From the NCBI RefSeq assembly GCF_008364795.1, contig NZ_VTTM01000002.1:372001-436000 (forward strand): DNA of 64,000 nucleotides. Reading direction: 5' to 3'. The notes under the pieces are model-generated. The model was not told the origin of the DNA. It saw only the letters and a program-made list of their open reading frames with translations, and ran no database searches. This DNA comes from Azospirillum oryzae. Its GTDB lineage: Bacteria > Pseudomonadota > Alphaproteobacteria > Azospirillales > Azospirillaceae. This document shows positions 63,691 to 64,000 of the stretch, one piece after another (positions within the stretch are counted from its first letter, which is position 1; each line of letters starts with the position of its first letter). Both the position numbers and the translations under genes were made by a program.

Positions 63691-64000
63691 TCAGGCGGCC
63701 GACAGATACTGGAACACCGCCCGCCGGCTGTCATAGGCCGCTCCCTTGTCGATGACGAGGTCGAGGCCGCCGCCCTGGAACCGCCGGTTGGGATCGACGA
63801 AGGCGGAAACCAGGAATTTCTTCGGCACCGTCAGGTTGAACTGCGCGATGCCGTGCTTGGACGCCGGATACTGGTCGGCCGGCCCCATCGCCTGGTCGTG
63901 GCCGATCACCGGGACGATCTTGGCAAGGCGGCGTTCCCCCGTTGCCGGGATGTCGCCGGCGATCTTGCGGGCAAGGCCGTTCACCCCGGCGACCCCGAAT
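63691..64000 (-). CDS. Protein of unknown function, N-terminus beyond window edge
   Basis: The frame is open from the window edge to the stop at 63691. At least 103 residues are visible. It has 'RRLAKIVPVIGHDQAMGPADQYP', 'AQFNLTVPKKFLVSAFVDPNRRFQGGGLDLVID' and a C-terminal 'AVFQYLSAA'. Strand-rich and soluble; no family was recognised. A GTG at 63984 could be a start, but coding-like sequence continues upstream of it. It is convergent with the ABC permease. Confidence 0.6.
   Translation of the reverse strand, partial: FGVAGVNGLARKIAGDIPATGERRLAKIVPVIGHDQAMGPADQYPASKHGIAQFNLTVPKKFLVSAFVDPNRRFQGGGLDLVIDKGAAYDSRRAVFQYLSAA

Overview
The window looks like chromosome (or a large replicon) of a GC-rich alphaproteobacterium, most probably Azospirillum or a close Rhodospirillales relative. 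This is inferred from a chemoreceptor ending in a PilZ domain, DUF1465 (RcdA-type) and DUF1150 proteins, ROSE-type hairpins before both small heat-shock genes, and a large che operon; no species-level search was possible. Most of the sequence is housekeeping or signalling DNA with little intergenic space. No rRNA, CRISPR array or intact transposase was seen; there is one tRNA, tRNA-Ser(CGA).

Layout. 1-11.7 kb: NAD(P)HX dehydratase (cut by the window edge), histidine phosphatase, Old Yellow Enzyme, double cold-shock protein, a YgjV-like membrane protein coupled to a Crp/Fnr regulator, an MT-A70 methyltransferase, HAD phosphatase, DsbA/ScsC-like protein, phytase-like esterase, M48 protease and a gamma-glutamyltranspeptidase-like lipoprotein. 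11.8-15.3 kb: an inserted element of about 3.5 kb in the 5' end of a PLP aminotransferase gene. It is bounded by a 30-nt imperfect direct repeat with a 20-nt exact core. It carries a hybrid histidine kinase on DNA of lower GC and a remnant of an AlpA/excisionase-type protein, and it supplies the aminotransferase with a new ribosome-binding site, start codon and N-terminus. 15.3-28.1 kb: aminotransferase, SDR, ChaN-PDZ, NUDIX, RmuC, a PilZ chemoreceptor between two small zinc-ribbon membrane proteins, hsp20/DUF1150, an LhgO-like oxidase and rpsD.

28.2-41.9 kb (minus strand): one long signalling operon, STAS-cheY-cheA-cheW-mcp-cheR-cheD-cheB-soluble MCP-like protein-STAS-RsbW-like kinase-two REC/PP2C proteins. 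Chemotaxis core genes and a complete partner-switching module are therefore contiguous. The soluble MCP-like protein carries the FQDLTxQ signature of CheZ and may be the missing CheY-P phosphatase. The upstream REC/PP2C paralogue has lost metal-binding aspartates.

42.1-64 kb: rppH, a TauE-type permease, proA-nadD-rsfS-rlmH-gpmI-envC-like-ctpA-yibQ on the plus strand, a HEAGH-motif protein, then obgE-proB-HAD and rplU/rpmA on the minus strand. The tRNA follows, then two unknown proteins, a second ROSE-led hsp20, the RcdA-like gene, rpmE, two ABC-transporter genes and a partial unknown gene at the right edge. An inverted pair of REP-like palindromes lies between gpmI and the envC-like gene.
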